A DNA stretch of 50,899 bases, taken from NCBI RefSeq assembly GCF_030532915.1, contig NZ_JAUNKD010000018.1, positions 6,396 through 57,294 on the forward strand, read 5' to 3'. Under the pieces are notes generated by a model. It did no database searches and had not been told where the DNA came from. It worked only from the letters and a program-made list of their open reading frames with translations. The position numbers and the translations under genes are program-made. Below, piece by piece: positions 1 to 7,118 of this stretch; positions within the stretch are counted from its first letter, which is position 1, and each line of letters starts with the position of its first letter. Origin of the DNA: Capnocytophaga sp. (GTDB lineage: Bacteria > Bacteroidota > Bacteroidia > Flavobacteriales > Flavobacteriaceae).

Positions 1-47
1 ATAACGCCAAACTTTGGCTTAAAACCATCGGACGAACGGAAAAATAA
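1..47 (+). CDS. 3' end of an unidentified CDS (partial)
   Basis: One frame is open from the window edge and stops with TAA at 45-47, encoding NAKLWLKTIGRTEK. It lies 64 bases before the next gene on the same strand, so it may be the last gene of a unit feeding the array that follows, possibly a toxin or another array member. Fourteen residues are too few to identify a family, and an accidental open frame cannot be excluded. Confidence 0.3.
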   Translation, partial: NAKLWLKTIGRTEK

Positions 48-111
48 ATCGGAAATATCATTAAATCAAAACCTATTGATTTTTAGTAATTTAAAACAAA
101 CTTTTTTCGCA

Positions 112-480
112 ATGAAAAAACGAAATCCTTTGGAAGTTTTATTGTTTGAAAGCACCTTGACCGATTTTGATTTTTCGGAATTTAATCAACGACTTGAAAT
201 TTCTTTTTTGGCAACTTGGGAAATAGTTGATAATGAGATATTTCCTTCGTATATTCATAAAAAACTGATACTAAACGAGGTATGCGAATTTCAGTTTTCA
301 GCCCCCAATTCGGATACTAAATTGCCATCGTTTGCGTTATCAAATCGGGGCGTGATTGTCGTGGAAGCGAGCGTTTTACAGACCCAAAGCAAGACCCATT
401 TACGCCTTGATTTGGAAGGAAATCATCACCTTGAAATTAGTTGCAATTCACTGGAAATCAACGAAATAAACAAAAAATAA
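112..480 (+). CDS. Small hypothetical protein, array member (122 aa)
   Basis: The ATG at 112 is preferred over an upstream TTG at 76 because it is preceded by an A/T-rich leader and begins a lysine-rich MKKRNP start. The product is small and cytosolic, with no signal peptide or membrane segment and with alternating polar and hydrophobic stretches that suggest a beta-rich fold. I do not recognise the family. The next gene starts two bases after its stop, so the two are probably co-transcribed. Its place in a tandem array of small proteins with SUKH-like and Imm33-like members suggests an immunity-type role, but that rests on context only. Confidence 0.7.
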   Translation: MKKRNPLEVLLFESTLTDFDFSEFNQRLEISFLATWEIVDNEIFPSYIHKKLILNEVCEFQFSAPNSDTKLPSFALSNRGVIVVEASVLQTQSKTHLRLDLEGNHHLEISCNSLEINEINKK

Positions 481-482
481 TT

Positions 483-1416
483 ATGCAATATATTGATTTA
501 AATACACTTAGCCCTGATACGATTAACCAAACCGAGCCGCTTTATGTCAGTTTGAAAAAACACATCGACGCTGAAAAATTACGCCTTGTCAATGCCAAAG
601 CGGCGGCAGGGAGTGAGGTTTTTGTGCTGATTTTTTTATCGGCGGAGGTGAAAATGTCCGTTTTGGCTGAATTGCCAAACGTTCGGCATATTTCGGTGTC
701 ACCAAATTATGAAAATCCGTTGGAAAGTTTGACGGAACTCGCCGATTTTGATTTAAAATCGTTAAAATTAGGGCAATTTGTCAAAAAAAACGCTATCTTT
801 CAACCCAATTTCAGCAAGAAATATTGAAAATTTTGAGTTTTTGGAAGGTTTAGGCAATAAATCACAGCACGATTTTATCAATTTGCAACAAAATTTGAAA
901 AAATTACATCTAAAATCGCTGGATTTGGCGTTGATTGCCCTGAATTTGCATCTGACCGATTTGTACATTCACAGCACTTTAAAGTCGGAAAATTTGCTGG
1001 GCGAGAAATTTCCGAATTTGGAGCGATTGCATTTACACGGCTTGTCAAAATTAGTAAATCATTCATTTATAGAGAGTTTGGAACATTTGACGAGCGTAAA
1101 TATCAGTTACAACAGCCATTTGGAAAGTTTTCCGAAGTTGAAAAATCCTGAAAAAATCACGCAAATAATGATGTATACCTGTCCGAATTTTTGCGATGTG
1201 GCGAGTTTGCTTCGCTATGAAAATTTGGAAACTTTGGTGCTGACAAGCCACGATAAACCACTGAAAATGAGTGCAGATGATTTTACCAAACTCAAACAAT
1301 TGCCCAAACTCAAAACCGTTTATACAGCTTGGGGCAGAAAACCCAAAGCCGAACTGGACAAAATTGAGCAACTTTACGCCGAAACCAATTGGATAAATTC
1401 TTCGTTAGAAATATGA
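483..1416 (+). pseudogene. LRR protein interrupted by a frameshift in an A8 tract
   Basis: The ATG at 483 opens a frame that ends at 827. From about 778 a second frame continues to 1416 with leucine-rich-repeat-like text such as FPNLERLHLHGL and LEHLTSVNISY. Both frames are open across a run of eight A at 783-790. Removing one A would join them into one protein of about 310 residues (FVKK then TLSFNP). The second half resembles the intact LRR protein at 4356-5006, including a NISYN/SISYC segment followed by FPKL/FPNL. It is therefore one gene with a +1 homopolymer shift. A true mutation, slippage-based phase variation, transcriptional slippage and a sequencing error cannot be told apart here. 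Its end overlaps the next gene (ATGA). Confidence 0.7.
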
Positions 1417-1793
1417 TATATAGCTTTGATTGTCAGGATATAAGAATTGAAAAATACAGCTCGGTGAAGTTTGCCGCCGAGGTATTTCCGCTGGAACAAA
1501 ATTGTGATTTTTTGGAACTTTATAAAATCCACCAGCACAACGAATTACGATTTTTTTACAATGACGGTTCGCGACGGGTGGTGTATGCTCCGGCTTTTGA
1601 TACGCTCTTTGTGGACAGCCAAAGTCAAATCGTAACTATTTGGATTTCAGAAGATAACCTAACATATGACAGCTCCAAAAACGGTTTTTCAACGGTGCAA
1701 ATTCGTATCAAAAATCCGCAAGTTTTTCATCGTCTAACGGAAATTTTCGCTTTGGATAAAATGATTACTTTGGAAGATTGGCTAACGACTTAA
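1413..1793 (+). CDS. Small hypothetical protein, array member (126 aa)
   Basis: The ATG at 1413 overlaps the TGA of the preceding LRR gene in an ATGA arrangement, which indicates translational coupling and sets this start over a TTG at 1389. The protein is soluble and acidic-aromatic, with no signal peptide, helix-turn-helix or recognisable motif. It contains a segment (FFYNDGSRRVVYAPAFDTLF) that looks like beta strands. I do not recognise the family. Position and size match the other members of the array, so an immunity-like role is possible but not shown. A gap of 126 bases with a promoter follows. Confidence 0.65.
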   Translation: MIYSFDCQDIRIEKYSSVKFAAEVFPLEQNCDFLELYKIHQHNELRFFYNDGSRRVVYAPAFDTLFVDSQSQIVTIWISEDNLTYDSSKNGFSTVQIRIKNPQVFHRLTEIFALDKMITLEDWLTT

Positions 1794-1856
1794 TTTTTAC
1801 GATTTACTAAAATAAAGCGTAATTTATTGTCATTTTATTAGAAAAACACATAAAAT

Positions 1857-1887
1857 TTTGAAAAGAAATAATATTCGTCTAAATTTG
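1857..1887 (+). promoter_or_regulatory. Bacteroidota-type promoter, TTTG-N19-TAAATTTG
   Basis: TTTG at 1857-1860 and TAAATTTG at 1880-1887 are separated by 19 bases. This fits the known Bacteroidota consensus (TTTG about 19 bases before TANNTTTG). It lies 32 bases before the ATG at 1920, so the second half of the array probably starts a new transcript here. Confidence 0.7.
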
Positions 1888-1919
1888 GCGGAAAATAATC
1901 ATCTAGTAAAACAAAATCT

Positions 1920-2438
1920 ATGAGCGATAAAAACTTGACTAACAACGAATTAACTTACCTTGAAGCCTTACAAAAATTTTGGAAAAGCGACCAAAAGAAA
2001 TTACCGCCTACCAACTGCATTATTTACGCCGATGGCAGAGTTACCGTGCTGGATTTCATTGTGTTATACGACCCAAACACCCGAGAAAGTTCTGCCCGAG
2101 TATCGCCTTTGTGCGACACCACCATCGGCAGTTTGCTGAAATACAATGCGTGGGAGGATTGGACTTGGGTAGATGTATGGAATGAGTTGATTATCAGTGA
2201 TAAACAAAAATTTGTCTGTGGCGATGGCAGTTACGGCAACGAGGGTTTTGTGGCGTGTGAGGACGGCGAGGGCAACTTGCTTTGGGCGTTATTTTCAGAC
2301 CGAACCAATCCGATAAAATCGCTAAAAGTTGTTGAAAATCATTTGATTGGCATCACCGAACACGGAACATCACAAATTGAAATCAATTTAGACGATTTGA
2401 CCGACATCAAATTTAATTTTATAACAAAAAACACCTAA
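1920..2438 (+). CDS. Hypothetical cytosolic protein, array member (172 aa)
   Basis: The ATG at 1920 lies just downstream of a good promoter. The N-terminus is charged and helical (about residues 1-25), followed by a beta-rich body with an aromatic patch (WEDWTWVDVW, about residues 80-90) and a glycine-rich stretch (GDGSYGNEGF). No signal peptide or transmembrane helix is visible. I do not recognise the family. The aromatic, acidic composition is common in contact-dependent immunity proteins and the neighbours fit that reading, but no family assignment is claimed. The next gene starts five bases after its stop. Confidence 0.65.
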   Translation: MSDKNLTNNELTYLEALQKFWKSDQKKLPPTNCIIYADGRVTVLDFIVLYDPNTRESSARVSPLCDTTIGSLLKYNAWEDWTWVDVWNELIISDKQKFVCGDGSYGNEGFVACEDGEGNLLWALFSDRTNPIKSLKVVENHLIGITEHGTSQIEINLDDLTDIKFNFITKNT

Positions 2439-2552
2439 AAACAATGAAAAGAAACATCATTTTAATGGCATTTTTACTGATAACCGCTTTGGTTTCGGCA
2501 CAAAATCACTCGAAAAGCCTTTCTTCGGTGGAAAGTAAGCACGATTTTGAGC
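2436..2552 (+). repeat. 117-bp leader repeat, copy 1 (second copy at 3157-3273)
   Basis: This segment covers the translation start, signal peptide and first 36 or so codons of the gene at 2444. It matches 3157-3273 with only three differences that I counted, after which the two genes diverge completely. It looks like a duplicated expression and secretion leader. Confidence 0.9.
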
Positions 2553-3121
2553 CGAATTTTGAGCAGGTGGTGAGGTCGGTTATTGATTCGTACAACCGAA
2601 AAGATGTTAAAAAACTCAATCAACTGATTCATAAAGAGATAGGGCTGTATTTTATGTATCTGCCTGGTTCTGTGCCTCGTTGGACGCACCAAAAGGAAAT
2701 TTATTTGGACACCATTCAACGAGAAAATGTAATTTTGCCCTATTGGAACAGGGAAACACTTGCTTTTCAGAAAATTAAAGAAAATTTGCCTTTGAAAAAA
2801 GTACAAACGATAGATGTTTTGGAAGTGATTTCTTCTGAAAAAACGCCAACGGAAGGTTTGTTTTTTGTGGATAATCCTGATTTTCAGAAACAATTGTCCT
2901 TTTGCATTAAAACGGAATTGAAATATGAAATTTCGGACATCGAAACAAAACGAAAATACTTGACGGAACTCAAAAAAGTCCAAAAATTTGAGCAAAATAC
3001 GCGTTGCATCGTCGCGATTTGGCAGAAAAATGACGGAGATTTTGACATTTTTATCTTTTATGTAACGAAAATGGATAAAAAATGGTACTTGACGATGATT
3101 GATTTTTCGAGTCTTCCGTAA
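2444..3121 (+). CDS. Secreted protein with shared leader, function unknown (225 aa)
   Basis: The N-terminus MKRNIILMAFLLITALVSAQ is a clear Sec signal peptide with probable cleavage after VSA, so the product is periplasmic or exported. Residues 37-70 (VVRSVIDSYNRKDVKKLNQLI) resemble the first helix of SnoaL/NTF2-like folds, where secreted proteins often start with 'sYnrkD', but the resemblance is weak. A polar beta-rich part follows and ends in a YVTKMDKKWYLTMIDF strand pair typical of that fold class. It shares its first 36 or so residues almost exactly with the next gene, although the mature parts differ. It is placed within the immunity-like array. Confidence 0.7.
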   Translation: MKRNIILMAFLLITALVSAQNHSKSLSSVESKHDFEPNFEQVVRSVIDSYNRKDVKKLNQLIHKEIGLYFMYLPGSVPRWTHQKEIYLDTIQRENVILPYWNRETLAFQKIKENLPLKKVQTIDVLEVISSEKTPTEGLFFVDNPDFQKQLSFCIKTELKYEISDIETKRKYLTELKKVQKFEQNTRCIVAIWQKNDGDFDIFIFYVTKMDKKWYLTMIDFSSLP

Positions 3122-3156
3122 GAAAAAAACGATTTTTATAGAAATAATTAAAAACT

Positions 3157-3273
3157 TAAAAACAATGAAAAGAAACATTATTTTACTGGCATTTTTACTG
3201 ATAACCGCTTTGATTTCGGCACAAAATCACTCGAAAAGCCTTTCTTCGGTGGAAAGTAAGCACGATTTTGAGC
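3157..3273 (+). repeat. 117-bp leader repeat, copy 2
   Basis: This is the near-identical partner of 2436-2552. It contains the start codon and signal peptide of the DUF302-like gene at 3165. The match stops abruptly after the codons for KHDFE, which points to recombination that joined one leader to two different mature domains. Confidence 0.9.
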
Positions 3274-3617
3274 AAACTTACGCTCGTTTGGTTCAAAAAT
3301 TGGAAGAACTACAACTACCTGTTTTTGCGGACTTTAACCATTATGAAAACGCACAGGGGGTCGGACTGGCGATGGGCAAAAGCAGGGTCGTCGTTTTTGG
3401 AAATCCGAAAGTGGGGACGCTCCTGATGCAGGAAAATCCCGCCATTGCCCTTGATTTACCGATGAAAATCGCCGTGATTGAGGACAAAAACCAAAAAATA
3501 CAGCTGATTTTCACCAACACCTCCGAACTTGCCAAGAAATATCGCATCAAAAACAAGTCTATTGCCGAAAAAATGCAGTTTTTATTGCAAAATATTGTCG
3601 ATTTTGCGGCGAATTAG
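3165..3617 (+). CDS. Secreted DUF302-family protein (150 aa)
   Basis: The start is the ATG at 3165, in the same context as the start of the preceding gene. A signal peptide (about residues 1-20) precedes a DUF302 domain. That family is recognisable from the 'RLVQKLEELQLPVFADFNHYENA' region, the GNPKVGT loop and the 'ENPAIALDLPMKIAVIED' strand, all hallmark positions. DUF302 proteins are small alpha/beta proteins of unknown biochemical role that are often periplasmic. The N-terminal 36 or so residues duplicate those of the upstream gene. It is followed by a 48-base gap and the SUKH-like gene. The family call is confident; the function is not known. Confidence 0.8.
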   Translation: MKRNIILLAFLLITALISAQNHSKSLSSVESKHDFEQTYARLVQKLEELQLPVFADFNHYENAQGVGLAMGKSRVVVFGNPKVGTLLMQENPAIALDLPMKIAVIEDKNQKIQLIFTNTSELAKKYRIKNKSIAEKMQFLLQNIVDFAAN

Positions 3618-3665
3618 CGTTTTTTAGTAATAAAAATTAATTTTAATAATTAAAAACGAAAAAAT

Positions 3666-4300
3666 ATGACCGATTTTACTTACATTAAAAAGCTGTTTGG
3701 TATCGAGAAAAGCGATGGATTTTCAGCGGAAGAAATGCAAAATTTGCTTAAAATGAGTCCGATTGTGCCAAAAGTGCTGTCCGATTATTACACCGAATTG
3801 GGCAAAATTACGCCCCTCAACGCCACGCAAGATGTGTTGCTTTCGCCCGACAAGGTGGAGTGGTTAAAAAATGGCGACCATCTGATTTTTTATGCTGAAA
3901 ATCAATGGACTTGCGTTTGGGCGATTCAAAAAACGGACTTGCCAAACGACAATCCGCCCGTGTATATGAGCTACGACCAAGAGGCGTGGGCAAAAGAAAA
4001 TCAGACACTTAGCGATTTTTTCAACGCAATGGCGACACTCCAAGCGGTTTTGCTTTGCCTTTTTCGTCCGAGGATTTTTTGTTTGTCAGTGGCGAGGAGC
4101 TTGTCGTCATTGAGCAACATTTTCAGAAAAAGCCCTATGATTTTTCGCAGTGGCTGGGAGCGAGATTCTACGGAAACGCTGATAATGAGGTGATTGCCAT
4201 TTTCAGAAACGATGGCTATTTCGATGTAATTTACGCCTCGTCAAGTGAGGAAAATTTTGCCAAAATAGATGCTCTTATCGGTCATTTGGGCAAAAAATAA
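3666..4300 (+). pseudogene. SUKH/SMI1-KNR4-like immunity gene with a one-base frameshift
   Basis: The frame from the ATG at 3666 encodes a SUKH-like N-terminus: an acidic start, then VPKVLSDYYTELGKI, then a WLKNGDHLIFYAENQWTCVWAI core, the usual 'l.eYY...G' and 'n.....w.i' positions of SMI1/KNR4 proteins. After about position 4045 it runs into unrelated text and stops at 4193. The frame beginning about 4046 gives the expected continuation (GFALPFSSEDF, then FRNDGYFDVIYASSSEE) and ends at 4300. Adding one G to the GG at 4046-4047 restores a 212-residue protein. SUKH proteins are known immunity proteins against polymorphic toxins. A sequencing error is the main alternative to real decay. Confidence 0.65.
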
Positions 4301-4355
4301 TCGTATTTTTGACAGAAAAATAATATATTATATTGATATTCAAAATTATAACGAT

Positions 4356-5006
4356 ATGAATAAAGGTTTTTACAAACAGGGTTCACGAGGTTTTATTGAC
4401 CTGCAATTAACTGAGGCAGATATTTCAGAAATGCAAAAGTATAAGCGAATTAAATCTTTTGCAATCAGTCATTTAAAAGTTACAAATTTGGATTTTTTAC
4501 TCCTTTTTCCAAACTTGGAAAGTGTGCAATTTTACGGTTGTACCATTGCTGACTATACCACCTTACGAAAAGTATCAAAACTTAAACTTCTGTTTTTCAA
4601 TACAATACGAACAAGCAACGACAATTTTAATTTTTTGTCGCACGGATTTGAAAATTTGGAATGGCTTAGCATTTCCTATTGTCCTAAATTTGAGGTTTTT
4701 CCGAATTTGTCGGCGTGTAAGAATCTGAAAATGTTGGAGATTCGTAGATGTAAAAGTTTAATGGAGGTACAAAATATTCGTAAGATTCCCAATTTGGAAG
4801 GCATTAGTTTTTCGGTGTATAGTAAGCTCGAACCCTCTGATTTAGAGTTTATTATACAAATGCCTGATTTGAAATTAATTTCGTGTTATTTTCCCATAAA
4901 AAAACAAGAACAGCTTTTTAATGAGTTGTGTTTAAAGCATGGAAAAACAAAGGATTATGATTTAGTCAATGATAAAGATTCGCCTAAATTTGTACGAAAA
5001 ATCTAA
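4356..5006 (+). CDS. Leucine-rich-repeat protein, array member (216 aa)
   Basis: The ATG at 4356 is chosen over an earlier TTG because it follows an A/T-rich leader and the LRR text starts soon after. Repeats run from about residue 20 to 190, with segments such as NLESVQFYGC, NLEWLSISYC, NLKMLEIRRC and NLEGISFSVY, spaced roughly 22-24 residues apart. There is no signal peptide, so it is likely a cytosolic binding protein. It is a paralogue of the frameshifted gene at 483-1416. LRR proteins occur as partners or immunity factors in toxin arrays, but this role is inferred. The next gene starts five bases after its stop. Confidence 0.75.
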   Translation: MNKGFYKQGSRGFIDLQLTEADISEMQKYKRIKSFAISHLKVTNLDFLLLFPNLESVQFYGCTIADYTTLRKVSKLKLLFFNTIRTSNDNFNFLSHGFENLEWLSISYCPKFEVFPNLSACKNLKMLEIRRCKSLMEVQNIRKIPNLEGISFSVYSKLEPSDLEFIIQMPDLKLISCYFPIKKQEQLFNELCLKHGKTKDYDLVNDKDSPKFVRKI

Positions 5007-5011
5007 AAAAA

Positions 5012-5359
5012 ATGAATTATTCTTATTATTACATTCAATCCGATGAAAATTTTAGCAAAAAGATAGAGCGAACGCAGTTGGTAGATTTTTTGCAAAGCGT
5101 CAAAGAATTGCAACAAAAAGACCATCAAACTTTTCAGAATTCAACTGATTTTCAGTGGTTTGATATGATTTTAACGGAAACGAAGGACGGCAATTTCGCC
5201 TCGTCCGATACGCCCATTGGCTGGGTTAGGCTCATTGCCGTTGTTTGTGATGAAAACGCTAATCAAAATGCTTATATACAGCTGTTTAGAAAAATCGCCG
5301 ACCATTTTGGTTGGCAACTTTACAAAGAAAATGACGACCGAGAAAACGAGTTGATTTAA
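5012..5359 (+). CDS. Small hypothetical protein, array member (115 aa)
   Basis: It starts at the ATG at 5012, five bases after the LRR gene, suggesting coupling. The protein is acidic and aromatic (MNYSYYY start, FQWFDMILTET, GWVRLIAVV, IADHFGWQLY). It has no signal peptide or membrane segment. The ending 'LFRKIADHFGWQLY' reads as an amphipathic helix, and the fold may be alpha/beta. I do not recognise the family; the size, acidity and position match immunity-type proteins. Confidence 0.65.
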   Translation: MNYSYYYIQSDENFSKKIERTQLVDFLQSVKELQQKDHQTFQNSTDFQWFDMILTETKDGNFASSDTPIGWVRLIAVVCDENANQNAYIQLFRKIADHFGWQLYKENDDRENELI

Positions 5360-5398
5360 AAATACAACCAATTGTTTTTAAGTAAATTACAAAGAAAT

Positions 5399-5734
5399 AT
5401 GACAAACGAAAAAACACGCATAGCGACCGACATCGAAACGGATTTGTTTTACAAAATCCTCAAATTTTTGAAGGAAAACGGTTGGAAGCTCACCGCCGAG
5501 TACGACCCTGAAATTTTCGACAAAGCCATTGATTTTGACCTGTACGAACTCACCAAAGGCGAGGCATCGGTGCTGATGGTTTGGGATATTTGGTTCGGTG
5601 GTGAAATCCGTACGCAAGAAGCTGTTTTTGAAGAACTTTCCGTTGTTTTACCTTGCGAATTTTCATTCGGAAAACCCGAGCATTTCCACAAAGACAATTT
5701 GCTACAAAAATCGCCTCTGGTGGTGAGGTATTGA
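5399..5734 (+). CDS. Small hypothetical protein, array member (111 aa)
   Basis: The ATG at 5399 is preferred over an earlier non-ATG start in the same frame. The protein begins with a helix (ETDLFYKILKFLKENGWKLTAEYD), followed by strands 'IDFDLYELTKGEASVLMVWDIWFGGEI' and an acidic C-terminal part. This layout is common in small immunity-like proteins that clamp a toxin, but no known family is evident. It is soluble, with no signal peptide. It is spaced 21 bases from the Imm33-like gene that follows and 39 bases from the gene before. Confidence 0.65.
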   Translation: MTNEKTRIATDIETDLFYKILKFLKENGWKLTAEYDPEIFDKAIDFDLYELTKGEASVLMVWDIWFGGEIRTQEAVFEELSVVLPCEFSFGKPEHFHKDNLLQKSPLVVRY

Positions 5735-5755
5735 TTTTTAAAATGAAATAAACCT

Positions 5756-6085
5756 ATGAACATCAAAAAGTTACAACTAAAAATTTGTAAAAAATACCAA
5801 TCCGAATTTGAGCAATTGCAATCCGATGAAATGGTGGCAGTGGCACTGGACACTTTGGGGCAAATGCCGATTTGTGGCGAACGCATCGTGCTGGAAGCGG
5901 GGCAAAATGTGTCGTGGTTTATCCATTGTGGGGAGCATTCTGACGCGGAGGATTTTTACAAACCTGTGCATTGGTATCACTTAATCGACTTATTACCAGA
6001 GGTTTTACCTTATTTGGGTCTGTCACAAGGCTTTCGCTTTATCATTGATAACGAGGGCTATGAAGATGTTTGGAGTGAGATTTAA
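5756..6085 (+). CDS. Imm33-like (DUF2185-type) immunity domain protein (109 aa)
   Basis: The second half matches a pattern I recognise from Imm33/DUF2185-type proteins: a 'G..PICGERI' strand, then VSWFIHCGEHSDAEDFYKPVHW, a PEVLPYLGL segment, and a closing FRFIIDNEGYEDVW motif. Family members are small cytosolic proteins found beside polymorphic toxin genes or as stand-alone immunity genes. The N-terminal helix (about residues 1-25) is lysine- and glutamate-rich. This is the last gene of the array and the strongest single argument that the array is made of immunity genes. Family recall is from memory and was not searched. Confidence 0.65.
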   Translation: MNIKKLQLKICKKYQSEFEQLQSDEMVAVALDTLGQMPICGERIVLEAGQNVSWFIHCGEHSDAEDFYKPVHWYHLIDLLPEVLPYLGLSQGFRFIIDNEGYEDVWSEI

Positions 6086-6291
6086 AATGTTCGTGAGGCT
6101 CGACTTTGAAACTTTTAATTTGAGAGAAATAAAGTATGAAAATTTACTTTTTTAACACTGAAAAAGACGATTTTAGTCCGTAATTTTCAGATGAAACTAA
6201 AATATTTCTTGTTTTAATAGGAAATTACCCTAAATTTGCACAGGTAAAAAAGATATTAAATCATCTGTTTTAGGGTTAAGAAATTGACAGA
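6086..6291 (+). other. Intergenic gap between array and housekeeping genes
   Basis: The gap holds two very short ATG frames (6087-6155, 22 codons; 6136-6183, 15 codons) with no recognisable family. They may be decayed array material. It also holds the promoter of the acyltransferase gene at its right side. Confidence 0.5.
6209..6238 (+). promoter_or_regulatory. Promoter, TTG-N19-TAAATTTG
   Basis: TTG at 6209-6211 and TAAATTTG at 6231-6238 are 19 bases apart and lie about 54 bases before the ATG at 6292. The match to the Bacteroidota consensus is good. Confidence 0.65.
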
Positions 6292-7044
6292 ATGAAATTA
6301 TTTAAAAGAAGTCCGTTCGGACAAATATTATGGATAAAACGCTGGTTAATAAGGCTTTTTGGTTTAATTACGCACAGTCGTTATAACGGATTTAATCAGC
6401 TGAAAATAGAAGGCTCGGACGTTATCAGAGCTTTGCCTGAAACCAACGTGCTTTTCATTTCCAATCATCAGACTTATTTTGCCGATGTTGCGGCGATGTT
6501 GCACGTTTTTAACGCCAGTTTGCAAGGTAGGGTCGATACTATTAAAAATATCGGTTATTTATGGAATCCGAAGTTAAATATCTATTACATAGCGGCTTCC
6601 GAAACGATGAAATCGGGTTTGCTACCCAAAATTTTGAGTTATGTAGGGGCAGTTCCGGTCGATAGAACTTGGCGTGAAAAAGGTAAAGAAATACAACGCG
6701 AAGTAAAGCAAAGCGACGTAGAAAACATCGGCATTGCACTCAATGACGGTTGGGTCATTACCTTTCCGCAGGGAACAACCTCGCCTTGGAAACCGATTCG
6801 TAAAGGAACGGCACACTTAATCAAGCAGTATAAGCCTGTGGTTGTTCCGATTGTCATTGACGGATTCCGCCGTTCGTTCGATAAAAAAGGTATCAACATT
6901 AAAAAGAAAGGCGTACAACAATCAATGGTTATAAAACAACCCTTACAAATTGATTATGAGAATGAAAGCATCGAGCAAATCGTTGAAAAAATTGAAATGG
7001 CGATTGAGCAACACGAGTCCTTTTTAAAAGTAAAAAATGATTAA
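6292..7044 (+). CDS. 1-acyl-sn-glycerol-3-phosphate acyltransferase-like protein (PlsC family)
   Basis: This is a lysophospholipid acyltransferase that would move an acyl chain onto the sn-2 position of lysophosphatidate (or a related acceptor) at the inner membrane. The 250 residues start with a basic amphipathic N-terminus. The catalytic block is NHQTYFAD (N58-D65), the second block is FPQGTTSPW (about residue 159), and a VVPIVIDGF strand follows. The first block has five residues between His59 and Asp65, whereas the classic motif is HX4D. The start at 6292 follows a good promoter. The gene stands alone between the immunity-like array and recO. The family is secure; the exact acceptor lipid is not. 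Confidence 0.85.
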   Translation: MKLFKRSPFGQILWIKRWLIRLFGLITHSRYNGFNQLKIEGSDVIRALPETNVLFISNHQTYFADVAAMLHVFNASLQGRVDTIKNIGYLWNPKLNIYYIAASETMKSGLLPKILSYVGAVPVDRTWREKGKEIQREVKQSDVENIGIALNDGWVITFPQGTTSPWKPIRKGTAHLIKQYKPVVVPIVIDGFRRSFDKKGINIKKKGVQQSMVIKQPLQIDYENESIEQIVEKIEMAIEQHESFLKVKND

Positions 7045-7050
7045 AAATTT

Positions 7051-7058
7051 TACCTTTG
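7051..7058 (+). promoter_or_regulatory. -7 box TACCTTTG before recO
   Basis: TACCTTTG fits TANNTTTG and lies 60 bases before the recO ATG. I see no convincing TTTG at the expected upstream distance, so the -33 part is weak. Confidence 0.5.
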
Positions 7059-7118
7059 TTAGCATTTTTGAGCTTTGGCAAAGATATAAAAACAAACAAC
7101 AACTTACCCCCAACTGCA

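Noticed and set aside
6087-6183. Two tiny overlapping frames after the Imm33-like gene.
   Set aside because: Too short, in different frames, and no family; possible decayed remnants but not callable as genes.
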